Shown: positions 18,421-27,441 of the stretch, in pieces | Layout: each line of letters starts with the position of its first letter | Position numbering within the stretch: position 1 is the first letter of the stretch | NCBI RefSeq assembly: GCF_008274695.1 | Contig: NZ_VTOU01000001.1 | Coordinates: 496,001 to 560,000 of the forward strand | Source: Sphingomonas montanisoli | GTDB taxonomy: Bacteria > Pseudomonadota > Alphaproteobacteria > Sphingomonadales > Sphingomonadaceae | DNA length: 64,000 nucleotides | Direction of reading: 5' to 3' | Notes under the pieces: model-generated | Database searches by the model: none | Seen by the model: the letters and a program-made list of their open reading frames with translations, nothing else | What the model was told of the DNA's origin: nothing | Made by a program: the position numbers and the translations under genes

Positions 18421-19400
18421 TCAGTCCCCCATTGCCGCATCACCACCCGTGGCGGGGGAATGCCGGCGTCGATCAATGCCCTTTCCCTCACCTGCGCACC
18501 GTCGACGGTCACGTCAAGGTCGAGCACGAACCAGCGCGTCCTGATATCGAGCGTCGGGTTCAATCCGGTGACATTGCCGAGCCCGCCAAGCCGATCGGCC
18601 GTGAACTTCTCGACCGATTCCCAGCCACTCGCCGGGCGGCTGCGGATGATGCCCGCCGCCTGCGCGACCGAGAGCCGGCCACCGAACTGCATCGCGAGCA
18701 ACGGCGCCTGATCGGAGCGGATCGTGTTGATGTTGATCGCGGCGAGCTCGGGCGAATTGAACGCGCAGATCCATGGGCGGACGCGCTTGTAGATGGCGGG
18801 CGTCACGCCCGCGACGGTGCGCAATTCGCTGGGATCGCCGATCAGGCTGTTGGCGGCGCGATAGGGCATGGTGGCCCTCGCGTACGTTTCGTCCTCCGCG
18901 CCGCCGGCGGCCGGGGTCCCGTCGCTGTCGACCCAGTCGCCCAGCGCTGCTGCGATCGACCGGGCGCGCGACTGGGGGATGCCGAGAACGAGCAACAGGG
19001 TTCCGAACTGATCGATCCCCTGCGGGCGCGCCCTCCAGCCCGAAAAGACGTCGCCCTGCACCACGCTGTTGAGGTTGAAGCAATTGCCGCCGTCCGACAG
19101 GCGCGCGCGGATCATGCCGCCTTCGACCGGGATCACCCGCTCGGCATCGCGCCATTCGGGGCGCGCGGTCATATCCCCGCGATTGCGATCGGTGAGGTCG
19201 GCCGCGATCAGGCCCGCCAGCGCCTCACCACCATAAGCATAAGCCCGCGCCTGATCGATCGCGCGGGCATTGCCCGCGAGGCGGGTCGCGAGACCGAGCC
19301 GATCCACCGCGAGCATCGCCAGCGTCGCGATCAGCGCGACGAGCAGCAGGACGGCGAGCAGGGCTGCTCCCTGCTCGGGGTGTCCACGCGGCGTCCTCAC
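18417..19400 (-). CDS. gspK: type II secretion minor pseudopilin K
   Basis: Large minor pseudopilin thought to cap the pseudopilus tip, 327 residues. The leader ends in HPEQG and the mature chain starts AALLAVLLLVALIATLA. As usual for GspK it lacks the Glu5 present in other pseudopilins. A large alpha-rich domain follows, with AININT and the GWESVEKF segment of the SAM-like fold. The GTG start at 19400 overlaps the gspJ stop (GTGA); the longer upstream frame runs inside gspJ and was rejected. Confidence 0.88.
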   Translation of the reverse strand: MRTPRGHPEQGAALLAVLLLVALIATLAMLAVDRLGLATRLAGNARAIDQARAYAYGGEALAGLIAADLTDRNRGDMTARPEWRDAERVIPVEGGMIRARLSDGGNCFNLNSVVQGDVFSGWRARPQGIDQFGTLLLVLGIPQSRARSIAAALGDWVDSDGTPAAGGAEDETYARATMPYRAANSLIGDPSELRTVAGVTPAIYKRVRPWICAFNSPELAAININTIRSDQAPLLAMQFGGRLSVAQAAGIIRSRPASGWESVEKFTADRLGGLGNVTGLNPTLDIRTRWFVLDLDVTVDGAQVRERALIDAGIPPPRVVMRQWGTE

Positions 19401-20005
19401 CGCCCCAATCCGATCAGGAAAAGCTGCCGCACCTCGCCGATGCCGTCGATCGTCGCGACCATCTCGACCGCGTCGGGCATCATCAGCGGATTGCGCTGAT
19501 CCCAAGTGTCGGACCACACGCCATCCTTGCGGAAGCGCAGATGGACTGCCGAGACTCCGCGCATCGCGGTCGATGTCACCGCGCGATCCTGCGGCACGCC
19601 GTCGACCAGTGGCCAGCTCAGCCGTTCGAGCCGATCATCCTCGATCCGATAGGCGACCTTCTGCAAGGTCGATCGCGGGGCATCGCCTTCATTGACCCAG
19701 CCGGCGCGGACGAAGCGCAGGATCGGTGCCGGACCACCCGGCTGCACGCCGACGAACGCCTTCTGGCCGTCGCCGCGATCGTCGCGGCTAGCGCGCGAGG
19801 TCGCCTGTGCGAGATCCGCGGTGACGAGCGCGGTCATCCGGCGCAGCGCGGCGGTGCGATCGAGCGCGCCGAGCGCCTGCCCCTGCGTCCCCGTCGCCAT
19901 GCTCAGCAGCGCGACGCTCGCCAGCGCGATGATCGCGAAGATGGCCAGCGCGACGAGCAGTTCGACGAGGGTGAAGCCACTCTCCCTACCGCATGCGCGC
20001 CTCAC
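19397..20005 (-). CDS. gspJ: type II secretion minor pseudopilin J
   Basis: A 202-residue minor pseudopilin. The type IV prepilin signal is RESG then FTLVELLVALAIF, with Glu5 present. The remainder is a beta-rich globular domain ending in QLFLIGLGR. GspI, J and K form the tip complex. The GTG start overlaps the gspI stop (GTGA), and the longer open frame lies inside gspI. Confidence 0.88.
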   Translation of the reverse strand: MRRACGRESGFTLVELLVALAIFAIIALASVALLSMATGTQGQALGALDRTAALRRMTALVTADLAQATSRASRDDRGDGQKAFVGVQPGGPAPILRFVRAGWVNEGDAPRSTLQKVAYRIEDDRLERLSWPLVDGVPQDRAVTSTAMRGVSAVHLRFRKDGVWSDTWDQRNPLMMPDAVEMVATIDGIGEVRQLFLIGLGR

Positions 20006-20370
20006 GTCCCGCCCTTCCGGATCAGCATCAGCTGCGCGGCAACATTGCCGTCGGGATCCATCACGCTGATCGCGATCTTCTGCAGCCGCGTTTCCGGCAT
20101 ACGATCGACGATCCGGGTCCAGCGCCACGCGATCCCGGCATTCTCCTCGACGCCGTTGGTGGCGCCATACGCCGGCGCGACCGGATCGGTGAGGATCTCG
20201 ACCGCCTGGTTGCGTGCGACGATCTGGGCGACTGCCTTCCTTTCTATAGCGACCGCTCCAAAAAGCGTCGCTCCTTCGAGCTTGAGCAGCGTCAGCGCCG
20301 CGAGCGCGAAGATGGCGAGCGCGACCATCACCTCGATCAGGGTGAAGCCGCGATCCTGTTCAGGCGACAA
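20002..20370 (-). CDS. gspI: type II secretion minor pseudopilin I
   Basis: A 122-residue minor pseudopilin with the prepilin motif RG then FTLIEVMVALAIFALAALTLLK, Glu5 present and a very short leader (MSPEQDRG). Length is typical. It starts 11 bp inside gspH and overlaps gspJ by 4 bp. It nucleates the pseudopilus tip with GspJ and GspK. Confidence 0.88.
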   Translation of the reverse strand: MSPEQDRGFTLIEVMVALAIFALAALTLLKLEGATLFGAVAIERKAVAQIVARNQAVEILTDPVAPAYGATNGVEENAGIAWRWTRIVDRMPETRLQKIAISVMDPDGNVAAQLMLIRKGGT

Positions 20371-20824
20371 GAGTCACCTCGCCGCCCGCATCGATCGTCA
20401 CTCGCGCGGTCACTCCACCCGCGCTCAACAGCACGCTGACCGGATTGGCGAGGCCGGTCGCATCGAAGCGGATGCGTTCGCCCGCCGGATCGATCCGGGT
20501 CGTGACACCCTCGGGCCAGGCGACGGGCTGAAGCGGCTTACGGCTCAACGGCGTCCAGGCACCGCCTTCCCAGCGTTCGAAACGATAACCGGTCCGATCG
20601 ACCCGGATCGCGACTGGGGCGGAAGCGAGGATCGCCGAGTCCCGCGCAGCCTCCGCAGCCGAAGCGAAGCGAGCGGCGGCCGATCGCGCCTCGGTGCTTT
20701 GCGACGGCATCGCGAACAAAACGGCCGCCGCCGCAATCCCCATGATCGCGAGGACCGCAAGCAGTTCGACGAGGGTGAAGCCCCGCTCGCCGTCCCGCTT
20801 ATTTCCAGTTGCCGATATCGGCAT
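20360..20824 (-). CDS. gspH: type II secretion minor pseudopilin H
   Basis: A 154-residue minor pseudopilin linking the tip complex to the GspG filament. The leader is MPISATGNKRDGERG, followed by FTLVELLAVLAIMG with Glu5. A beta-rich domain follows (GYRFERWEGGAWTPL). The start at 20824 gives a normal leader and overlaps the end of gspG by 26 bp; earlier starts would lie deeper in gspG. Confidence 0.87.
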   Translation of the reverse strand: MPISATGNKRDGERGFTLVELLAVLAIMGIAAAAVLFAMPSQSTEARSAAARFASAAEAARDSAILASAPVAIRVDRTGYRFERWEGGAWTPLSRKPLQPVAWPEGVTTRIDPAGERIRFDATGLANPVSVLLSAGGVTARVTIDAGGEVTLVA

Positions 20825-21317
20825 CCTGCCCCTCGCCGTCCGGCTTGCCGTCCGCGCCGTAGCTGATGATGTCGAACGCGCCATGCTCGCCCGGTGAATG
20901 ATATTGGTACGGATTGCCCCACGGATCATTTGGCAGCCGCTTGATATAGCCGCCGCGCGGATAGCGTTCGGGATGGGCGAGGCCGACCGGCGGCTGCACC
21001 AGCGCCTGCAGCCCCGCGCCCGTCGGCGGATAGGTGAAATTGTCGAGCCGGTAGCGTTCGAGCGCCTGTTCGAGCAGCGCGATATCGGTCTGCGCCTTCT
21101 GCGTCATCGCCTTGTCCTGCGCGGGCAGGACGTTGATCACGACGACGGTGGTCAGCAGGCCAAGGATCAGGATGACGACCATCAGCTCGACGAGGGTGAA
21201 GCCGCGCTCGCCCTCGCTTCCGTTCGTGTCGAGCGCAGTCGAGACACGTTCACGCCCGCCGACGTCTCTCGACGGCGCTCGAGACGAACGGAGTTCTAAT
21301 TCATCGGTCATCATCAC
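20799..21317 (-). CDS. gspG: type II secretion major pseudopilin G with an unusually long leader
   Basis: Major pseudopilin that polymerises into the secretion pseudopilus. The mature part is about 133 residues, starting FTLVELMVVILILG with Glu5. It has the family segments YRLDNFTYPPTGAGL, LPNDPWGNPY and the C-terminal Asp-rich calcium-site region. The leader is 39 residues, whereas leaders here are usually 6-15. The DNA for residues about 9-33 is a family B palindromic repeat (21220-21291). I found no ATG, GTG or TTG in frame between the repeat and the cleavage site, so translation should begin at the GTG/ATG/ATG cluster (21317, 21314, 21311) that overlaps the gspF stop. Confidence 0.9.
   Translation of the reverse strand: MMMTDELELRSSRAPSRDVGGRERVSTALDTNGSEGERGFTLVELMVVILILGLLTTVVVINVLPAQDKAMTQKAQTDIALLEQALERYRLDNFTYPPTGAGLQALVQPPVGLAHPERYPRGGYIKRLPNDPWGNPYQYHSPGEHGAFDIISYGADGKPDGEGQDADIGNWK
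21220..21291. repeat. palindromic repeat, family B, inside gspG
   Basis: Imperfect inverted repeat of about 30-bp arms (21220-21250 and 21262-21291, with about four mismatches) related to the perfect copy at 13850-13926. Unlike the other copies it lies within a coding region, in frame, where it encodes part of the prepilin leader of GspG. Confidence 0.85.
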
Positions 21318-22537
21318 ATGCCTGCCAGCGTATCGAGTTGAAGGACGGGGAGCAGGATCGACAGCACGATAAGCGCGACGATCACCCCCATGAAGACGAT
21401 CACCAGCGGCTCCAAAAGCGCCAGCAAGGTCGCTGTGAACATGTCGAATTCACGCTCCAGATAGTCGGCCGCGCGTTCGAGCATCTCGTCGAGCCGGCCC
21501 GACGCCTCGCCCGACGCCGCCATATAAACCATGATCGGCGGAAAGAGATCGGTACGGCGCAGCGCCGCCGACAGGCTGGAGCCGCCCCGGATGTCCTCGA
21601 CCATCGCCTCCGAACCGCTGCGCAAGGCGCGGTTGTGGACGGTGCGCGCGGTGATCGCGATCCCCTCGATCAGCGGCAACCGGCTCTCGACCATCCGCGA
21701 CAACGTCCGCGCCATCCGTGCGGCATGGAGATCGCGCAGCAGTCGACCGATCAGCGGTAGTTGCAGCAGGCGCGTGTCGAAGCGCAGCCGCCGTCCCTCA
21801 TCCGTCATCATCCGGCCGAAGGCGAAAACGCCGATGAGGATGACCAAAGGGGCGATCCACCAGAAGCGGATCAAAAGTTCGGAGGCGCCGACTACGATCC
21901 GGGTGATGAGCGGCAATTGTCGCCCCGATATGTCGAACTGTTCGACGATGCGCGGCACGACGAACAGCATCAGCCCGAGCACCACCGCGGTCGCGACGAT
22001 CGCGAGGACGGTAGGATAGGCCAATGCGGTGATCAGCTTGCCGCGCACGCTCGCCTGACGTTCGTGCAGGTCGGCGAGCCGTTCGAGGATTTCGGGCAAC
22101 GTCCCCGACGCCTCCCCCGCCGCGACCATCGCGCGATAGAGCGGCGGGAAGCTCTGTGGCTCGGTGGCCAGCGCATCGGCGAGACGATGCCCCTGCACGA
22201 CCGCATCGTGGACCGATCCGAGCACAGCGGCGGTCGTCGCCCTGCCCGTCTGCTTCTGGATCGTGCGCAGCGCCTCTTCGACCGGGATGACGGTGATCAG
22301 GCTCGCGAACTGGCGGGTGACGAGGGTCAGTTCGCGCGTCGACAGGCGACGGCGGCGACGGATCAGCTGTGCGCCGAGGCTGGGGCCGCGCGTCGCACCC
22401 TGCCCCTTGTCGATCGCGACGACGTAGAGCCGGCGCGCTTCGAGCTGCGTACGCGCATCCTCGGGCGTCTCGGCCGCAATATGCCCTCGCCGCTCGCGCC
22501 CGCTCGTGTCGATCGCGTGCCAGGCGAAGTCACTCAT
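21314..22537 (-). CDS. gspF: type II secretion inner-membrane platform protein F
   Basis: Polytopic platform protein, 407 residues, two repeated GspF domains (about 70-190 and 270-395), each followed by membrane helices. Typical segments are TRQFASLITVIPVEEALR, YPTVLAIVA and the C-terminal LLEPLVIVFMGVIVALIVL. The ATG at 22537 gives the usual N-terminus (MSDFAWHAID); another ATG at 22546 is possible. It overlaps gspE and gspG. Confidence 0.92.
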   Translation of the reverse strand: MSDFAWHAIDTSGRERRGHIAAETPEDARTQLEARRLYVVAIDKGQGATRGPSLGAQLIRRRRRLSTRELTLVTRQFASLITVIPVEEALRTIQKQTGRATTAAVLGSVHDAVVQGHRLADALATEPQSFPPLYRAMVAAGEASGTLPEILERLADLHERQASVRGKLITALAYPTVLAIVATAVVLGLMLFVVPRIVEQFDISGRQLPLITRIVVGASELLIRFWWIAPLVILIGVFAFGRMMTDEGRRLRFDTRLLQLPLIGRLLRDLHAARMARTLSRMVESRLPLIEGIAITARTVHNRALRSGSEAMVEDIRGGSSLSAALRRTDLFPPIMVYMAASGEASGRLDEMLERAADYLEREFDMFTATLLALLEPLVIVFMGVIVALIVLSILLPVLQLDTLAGM

Positions 22538-24035
22538 CCGCGCCATCCCCGCGGATGATGCGCAACGCCTCTTCCGGACTCGTCACGCCCTCGCGCACCA
22601 GCCGCCGCGCGGCCTTGGCAAGCGTATCGCCGGTCGCGAAGGCATGTTTGGCGATCGCGACCTCGTCACCATCGGCGTTGATGATCGCGCGGATCGTGTC
22701 GTCGATGCGGATGACTTCGAATAGGCCGATCCGCCCGCGATAGCCGGTATGGCCGCACGCCTCGCAACCCTGCGCCACCCGCACGCTCGGATCGCGCTTC
22801 AGCTTGAGCGCCGCACGGATCGCAGGACTCGGCGTGTCGGCGATGCTGCATACCGGGCAGAGCCGGCGCACCAGCCGTTGCGCGATGACGGCGCGCACCG
22901 TGGAGGCGATCAGGAACGGCTCGACCTTCATGTCGCGCAACCGCGTGATTGCGCCGACCGCATCGTTGGTGTGGAGGGTCGACAGAACGAGGTGGCCGGT
23001 CAGCGAAGCCTGGGTCGCGATCTGCGCGGTCTCGCCATCGCGGATTTCCCCGACCATGACGACGTCGGGATCCTGGCGCAGGATCGCGCGCAGCCCGGCG
23101 GCGAAATCAAGCCCGACCTTGGGATTGACCTGCGTCTGCCCCACCCCGTCGACCGCATATTCGATCGGATCCTCGACCGTCAGGATGTTGCGGCTGCCGT
23201 CGTTGAGCGATCGGAGCGCGGCGTAGAGCGTCGTCGTCTTGCCCGCCCCGGTCGGCCCGGTGACGAGCAGGATGCCATTGGGTTCGGCGAGCGCCGCGCG
23301 AAAGGCGCGATCGACCGCGGGCGGCATACCCAGCTGATCGGGATCGATCCCCGCCGCTTCCTTGTCGAGGATGCGCAGCACCACCCGCTCGCCCGCGCGG
23401 CCCGGCAATGTCGAGACGCGAACGTCGAGCAGACGCCCGCCGATCGACAGGCCGATGCGCCCATCCTGCGGCAGGCGCCGCTCGGCGATGTCGAGGCGCG
23501 ACATCACCTTGATGCGGCTCACCACCACCGGCGCGACGGCTGCAGGCAGGCGCAGGCGTTCGGACAGAACCCCGTCGATCCGCATCCGCACGACCAGCCC
23601 GGTCTCGAACGGCTCGACGTGAATGTCGGACACGCCCTGCCGCACCGCATCGGCGATGATGCCGTTGATCAGGCGGATGGCGGGGGCATCGTCGGCGCTG
23701 TCGAGCAGGTCTTCCGAACTCGGCAGCTCGCCCAGATCGTCGAGCCCGATCGCGCCGCCCAGCAGGGCCGCCGCCTGCCCGTCCATCGCATAATGATCCG
23801 ACAGCGCCTGTTCGAAGCGATCGGCGGCAAGCGGCTCGACCGCGATTGCGCGTCCCATCGCGCGGCGCAGCTCGATCAGCGCCGACCGATCGGCATCGGG
23901 ACGCAAGCCAATCAGCGGCCGGCCATGTGTGTCGGCGGTGCCAAGCGGGACCAGTCCGGCGCGTTTGGCGAACGCATAGGGGATCGCAGGCGCAAGAGGC
24001 GCGGGAACCGCGACATCCTCCGCCAGATCGCTCAT
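22530..24035 (-). CDS. gspE: type II secretion ATPase E
   Basis: Cytoplasmic hexameric ATPase that powers pseudopilus assembly, 501 residues. It has an N-terminal GspE domain binding GspL, then Walker A GPTGAGKTTTLY (near residue 260) and the Asp box LTVEDPIEY. Walker B follows in QDPDVVMVGEIRD, then a His box around LVLSTLHTNDA. A four-cysteine zinc motif (LCPVC and GCEACG, near residues 391-428) is present, as in typical GspE. It overlaps gspD and gspF by a few bases. Confidence 0.94.
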   Translation of the reverse strand: MSDLAEDVAVPAPLAPAIPYAFAKRAGLVPLGTADTHGRPLIGLRPDADRSALIELRRAMGRAIAVEPLAADRFEQALSDHYAMDGQAAALLGGAIGLDDLGELPSSEDLLDSADDAPAIRLINGIIADAVRQGVSDIHVEPFETGLVVRMRIDGVLSERLRLPAAVAPVVVSRIKVMSRLDIAERRLPQDGRIGLSIGGRLLDVRVSTLPGRAGERVVLRILDKEAAGIDPDQLGMPPAVDRAFRAALAEPNGILLVTGPTGAGKTTTLYAALRSLNDGSRNILTVEDPIEYAVDGVGQTQVNPKVGLDFAAGLRAILRQDPDVVMVGEIRDGETAQIATQASLTGHLVLSTLHTNDAVGAITRLRDMKVEPFLIASTVRAVIAQRLVRRLCPVCSIADTPSPAIRAALKLKRDPSVRVAQGCEACGHTGYRGRIGLFEVIRIDDTIRAIINADGDEVAIAKHAFATGDTLAKAARRLVREGVTSPEEALRIIRGDGADE

Positions 24036-26191
24036 TGCTTCGGCTTCTTCGACGGCTGCACGTCGACCGGGCGGACGATCTGGCTGCTCGTCGTGACGGA
24101 AGGACGAATGATCTCGGGTGGCCCGGCAGGCGCAGCGCTCACGGCGGAGGGCGAGGGTCCGACCGGAAGGGCGGCGCCCATATAGTCGCGCACCAGTTCG
24201 TCAATGGACGGCTCCTCGCCCGGCTTGCCGAAGCGGGCCTGCTCGCCGCGAATATAGCCATAACGCTGCGCCGCGAGCCGCTGGCTATCCTGCCGCGAAC
24301 GCAGGATAGTCGGGCGGATGAAGACCATCAGATTGGTCTTCACATGGCTGCGCGACCGCGACTTGAAGAGTTCGCCAAGGCCCGGAATGTCGCTGAGCAA
24401 CGGGATACGCTCGATCGTCCGCCGCTCATTGTCGTCGAGCAGACCGCCCAGCGCGATGATGTCGCCATCGTCGACGGTAACGGTCGTCTCGATCAGACGT
24501 TTGTTGAGGATCAGGTCGGATGAGCCGTTGGTCACCGGCCCCGCGATCGACGACACTTCCTGCTTCAGGAACAGCTTGATCGCGCCGCCCGCGTTGATCT
24601 GCGGCTTCACCTCGAGCTGGACGCCGACATTCTGGCGCTGGACGGTGCGGAACTGATTGTCGAAATTGTTCGAAAGCGCCTGTCCGGTGGTGATCGGTAT
24701 CTCCTGCCCGACCAGCAGCTTCGCCTCCTGATTGTCGAGCGTCAGGACCGATGGCGTCGAAAGGACGTTCGACTTGGTGTCCGATTGCACCGCGTTGATG
24801 ATCGCGCCGAAAATGGCATTCCTGCCCAGCGTATCGGCAAAGCCCGCAAAACCGCCGCCGGCGTTCAGGATCGAGCTGACCGCGGCTTCGGCCAGCTGGT
24901 CGCTGATCTCGGTGTTCGTCGTCGTGGTCGTGGTGGTGCCGTTGACCGTGGTGGTCGTGGTCGCGAGTTCACGCGCACCGATCGCGCCGGCGACCGTCAG
25001 GATGTTGGGTGCCGCATTCGAATAATTGGTGGCGGCAAAGGGCACGCCCGACCCCGGCTTTCCGCCCAGCAGGAACTGGACGCCGAGCTTGCGTGCCGCA
25101 TCGTTCGAAATCTCGACGATGATCGCCTCCACCAGCACCTGATCGCGGCGCGTGTCGAGCTGTCGAACGACTTCGCCCAAGGTGCGCTGCACATCGGCGG
25201 GGCCGGCTATGATGATCGCATTCGCGCCGTCAAATCGCGTCACGATCGCGCCGGCCGCGCCTCGTGACGTCGGCGTAGCGGCGGCTGCGGGCGCTGGGGC
25301 GGGAGCGCCGGCCGCGCTGCCGGTGGTGGAGCTGGTCGCGACGACATCGGGCGCCTGGCCGACGAGTTGCTGAAGCACCGGGAGCAGCTTCGCCGCGTCG
25401 GCATATTCGAGGAAGATGACGCGAATCTCGGACGCATTGGCGGCGCGCCGGTCAAGATCCTCGGCCAGCGCGGCCATGCGCGCGACGCCACCGGAATCGC
25501 CCCGGATCAGCAGCGCGTTGCCGCTGTCGACCGCGATTACACTGACGCCGGTCGACGCCCCGCTTTGCGCGGTGCCGCCTCCCCCGATCAACTGGGTCAG
25601 CGCGGTCGCGATTTCACGCGCTCCAGCATTCTTGAGCGGGACAAGCCGGGTGTTGCTGTTGTCGCGATCGAGTTGGCCGACCAGCATCCGCATGCGGCGT
25701 ATATTGTCGGCATAATCGGCGATGATCAGCGAGTTGGCGTTGCGGTTCGCGGTGATCGATCCCTGCGGGCTGGCGAGCGGGCGCAGCGAATCGAGCGCCG
25801 CCTGCGCGTCGATCGATCGCAGGCGGATCACGTCGGTGACGAAGTTGTTGCCCGACATGCCCGCCGATCCGATCCGCCCGGGGATCGTCGCCGCGCCTTC
25901 GATCGGCTGGATGCGGAAGGCGCCCCCGGTCAGCGGCACCGCGACCAGGCCGCTCGCGCGCAGCGTCGACAGGAACAGTTCGAAATATTCGGACTTGCTG
26001 AGCGCGCGATCGGTGACGACCGACACCTTGCCCTGCACGCGCGGATCGATGACGAAGTTGCGCCCGGTGACGCGCGCCGCATCCTGAATGAAGGCGCGGA
26101 CATCGGCATCGCGCAGGTTGAGCACTTGTTGCGCCGCGATGGGTTGAGCAACCGCGATCAGCGCTGCGGCGGTGAGGAGCATGCGCTTCAC
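24032..26191 (-). CDS. gspD: type II secretion outer-membrane secretin D
   Basis: Secretin that forms the outer-membrane channel, 719 residues. It has a signal peptide ending in PIAAQQ, then N0 and N1-N3 periplasmic domains (NFVIDPRVQGKVSV and repeated RxVxLxNA-type segments). The C-terminal secretin domain carries LSTPSVLTLDNQEAKLLVGQ, EVSSI and the VKTNLMVFIRP signature. A threonine-rich, low-complexity stretch lies near residues 408-424 at the start of the secretin domain. The C-terminal tail is Pro/Ser-rich (last about 60 residues). No pilotin gene is seen nearby. Confidence 0.94.
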   Translation of the reverse strand: MKRMLLTAAALIAVAQPIAAQQVLNLRDADVRAFIQDAARVTGRNFVIDPRVQGKVSVVTDRALSKSEYFELFLSTLRASGLVAVPLTGGAFRIQPIEGAATIPGRIGSAGMSGNNFVTDVIRLRSIDAQAALDSLRPLASPQGSITANRNANSLIIADYADNIRRMRMLVGQLDRDNSNTRLVPLKNAGAREIATALTQLIGGGGTAQSGASTGVSVIAVDSGNALLIRGDSGGVARMAALAEDLDRRAANASEIRVIFLEYADAAKLLPVLQQLVGQAPDVVATSSTTGSAAGAPAPAPAAAATPTSRGAAGAIVTRFDGANAIIIAGPADVQRTLGEVVRQLDTRRDQVLVEAIIVEISNDAARKLGVQFLLGGKPGSGVPFAATNYSNAAPNILTVAGAIGARELATTTTTVNGTTTTTTTNTEISDQLAEAAVSSILNAGGGFAGFADTLGRNAIFGAIINAVQSDTKSNVLSTPSVLTLDNQEAKLLVGQEIPITTGQALSNNFDNQFRTVQRQNVGVQLEVKPQINAGGAIKLFLKQEVSSIAGPVTNGSSDLILNKRLIETTVTVDDGDIIALGGLLDDNERRTIERIPLLSDIPGLGELFKSRSRSHVKTNLMVFIRPTILRSRQDSQRLAAQRYGYIRGEQARFGKPGEEPSIDELVRDYMGAALPVGPSPSAVSAAPAGPPEIIRPSVTTSSQIVRPVDVQPSKKPKQ

Positions 26192-27006
26192 TTGGCGCCT
26201 CCGATCTGGAGGGTGCGGCTCTCACCGTTGCGCTGGACGACGATCGTGACGGGCGTGCCCGCCTGGGTCGATTCGGCGAAGCGGGTGGTCGCGCCGGGAT
26301 CGGACACGGAAACGCCGTTGATGCTGGTCAGCATGTCGCCCGGCTGCAAACCGGCGGCGGCAAGCGCGCGGCCATCGCCCTGCTGCTGGATCAGATAGCC
26401 GGTGATGCGGCCACCATCGATGCGCGGCGACAGCGACAGATCGGCCATCAGCGAGGCCGCGCCGGCCGCGACGGGCGCAGGCTGCGGAGCCGGCACAGGC
26501 ATTACGCCGGGCGCCGACGCTTCCTCCGACTGGTCGAGATAGATTTTCTCCGGGGCGCCGCCGCGATCGATCGTCACGCTGTCGAACTCCACAGCGGTCA
26601 GCTTGACCCCGGGCAGGATCTCATCGCCCACCGCATAGCTGTTCTGCGTGCCATCGGGCAGGCCGATGATCGCCGAACCCCGGCCCGACGCCTGATCCGC
26701 GCGCACGCCGTGCAGGCTGAGGTCGAGCGGCGTGATGACCGAAGGGCCGCCGCCATTGAGCCGAAAGAAGGGATCGAAGGCGGCGAACGATGCGGGCGAG
26801 CCGTCGGCGGTCGCGACGCCGGGCCGAACACCCTCCCCCGTCGGTGCCGCCAACGCCCAGACCAGAGCGATCGAAAGCAGCCCGACGAGCCCCACCATGC
26901 CCCATTCGGCGAGCTTGAACGGATTGGGCGAAACAAAATCGCGCGTGGGCACCCGGCCACGCCAAACACTCAAACCCTTCACGCGCCCAACCCCCGAACG
27001 TCGCAC
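26188..27006 (-). CDS. gspC: type II secretion protein C
   Basis: Bitopic inner-membrane protein linking the platform to the secretin, 272 residues. It has a membrane helix at about residues 37-53 (MVGLVGLLSIALVWALA), an HR domain (about 85-150, HGVRADQASGRGSAII) and a C-terminal PDZ domain (about 185-270, AAGLQPGDMLTSINGV). The start is the GTG at 27006, preceded by GGAG at a good distance. It is the first gene of the gsp operon, so the operon promoter should lie within or before the DUF983 gene. Confidence 0.87.
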   Translation of the reverse strand: MRRSGVGRVKGLSVWRGRVPTRDFVSPNPFKLAEWGMVGLVGLLSIALVWALAAPTGEGVRPGVATADGSPASFAAFDPFFRLNGGGPSVITPLDLSLHGVRADQASGRGSAIIGLPDGTQNSYAVGDEILPGVKLTAVEFDSVTIDRGGAPEKIYLDQSEEASAPGVMPVPAPQPAPVAAGAASLMADLSLSPRIDGGRITGYLIQQQGDGRALAAAGLQPGDMLTSINGVSVSDPGATTRFAESTQAGTPVTIVVQRNGESRTLQIGGAK

Positions 27007-27066
27007 CTGCGACTCCCGCTATAGGCGAGGCGATCCTCCGTCACAAAGCGCCAACTGGCGCCGGAA

Positions 27067-27441
27067 TCAGCCTCGGCCGAATCCGTGCATGTGACGCGCC
27101 CATTGCAATGCGATGACGGCACCTTTCACGGGCTGAATCATCGCCAGCGACATGACGAGCGCGAGCCCGGGCCACAGGATCATCTGCACCAGCATCGACA
27201 CGTCATAGGACAGGTTCATCGCGCAGATGAAGGGCGCCAGGACATGGCCGACCGTCAGCACCACGATATAAGCGGGCAGATCGTCGGCGCGTTGCGGCGT
27301 CCAATCCTGCCCGCACGATGGACATTCCGGCAGGGGACGCAGGAATCGCCCGAACAACGGCGCCTCTCCGCAGGACGGGCAACGTCCCTTGAGACCCAGG
27401 ATCAGGGCGGGGACGAGCGGGCGTTCGGCAGCTTCGGTCAT
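27067..27441 (-). CDS. DUF983 membrane protein
   Basis: A 124-residue protein with a zinc-ribbon-like N-terminus (CPSC at residues 21-24 and CPSC at 40-43) followed by two membrane helices. It matches DUF983, a family of unknown function common in alphaproteobacteria. It lies 60 bp before gspC on the same strand and could be co-transcribed with the secretion genes; a functional link is not established. Confidence 0.82.
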   Translation of the reverse strand: MTEAAERPLVPALILGLKGRCPSCGEAPLFGRFLRPLPECPSCGQDWTPQRADDLPAYIVVLTVGHVLAPFICAMNLSYDVSMLVQMILWPGLALVMSLAMIQPVKGAVIALQWARHMHGFGRG

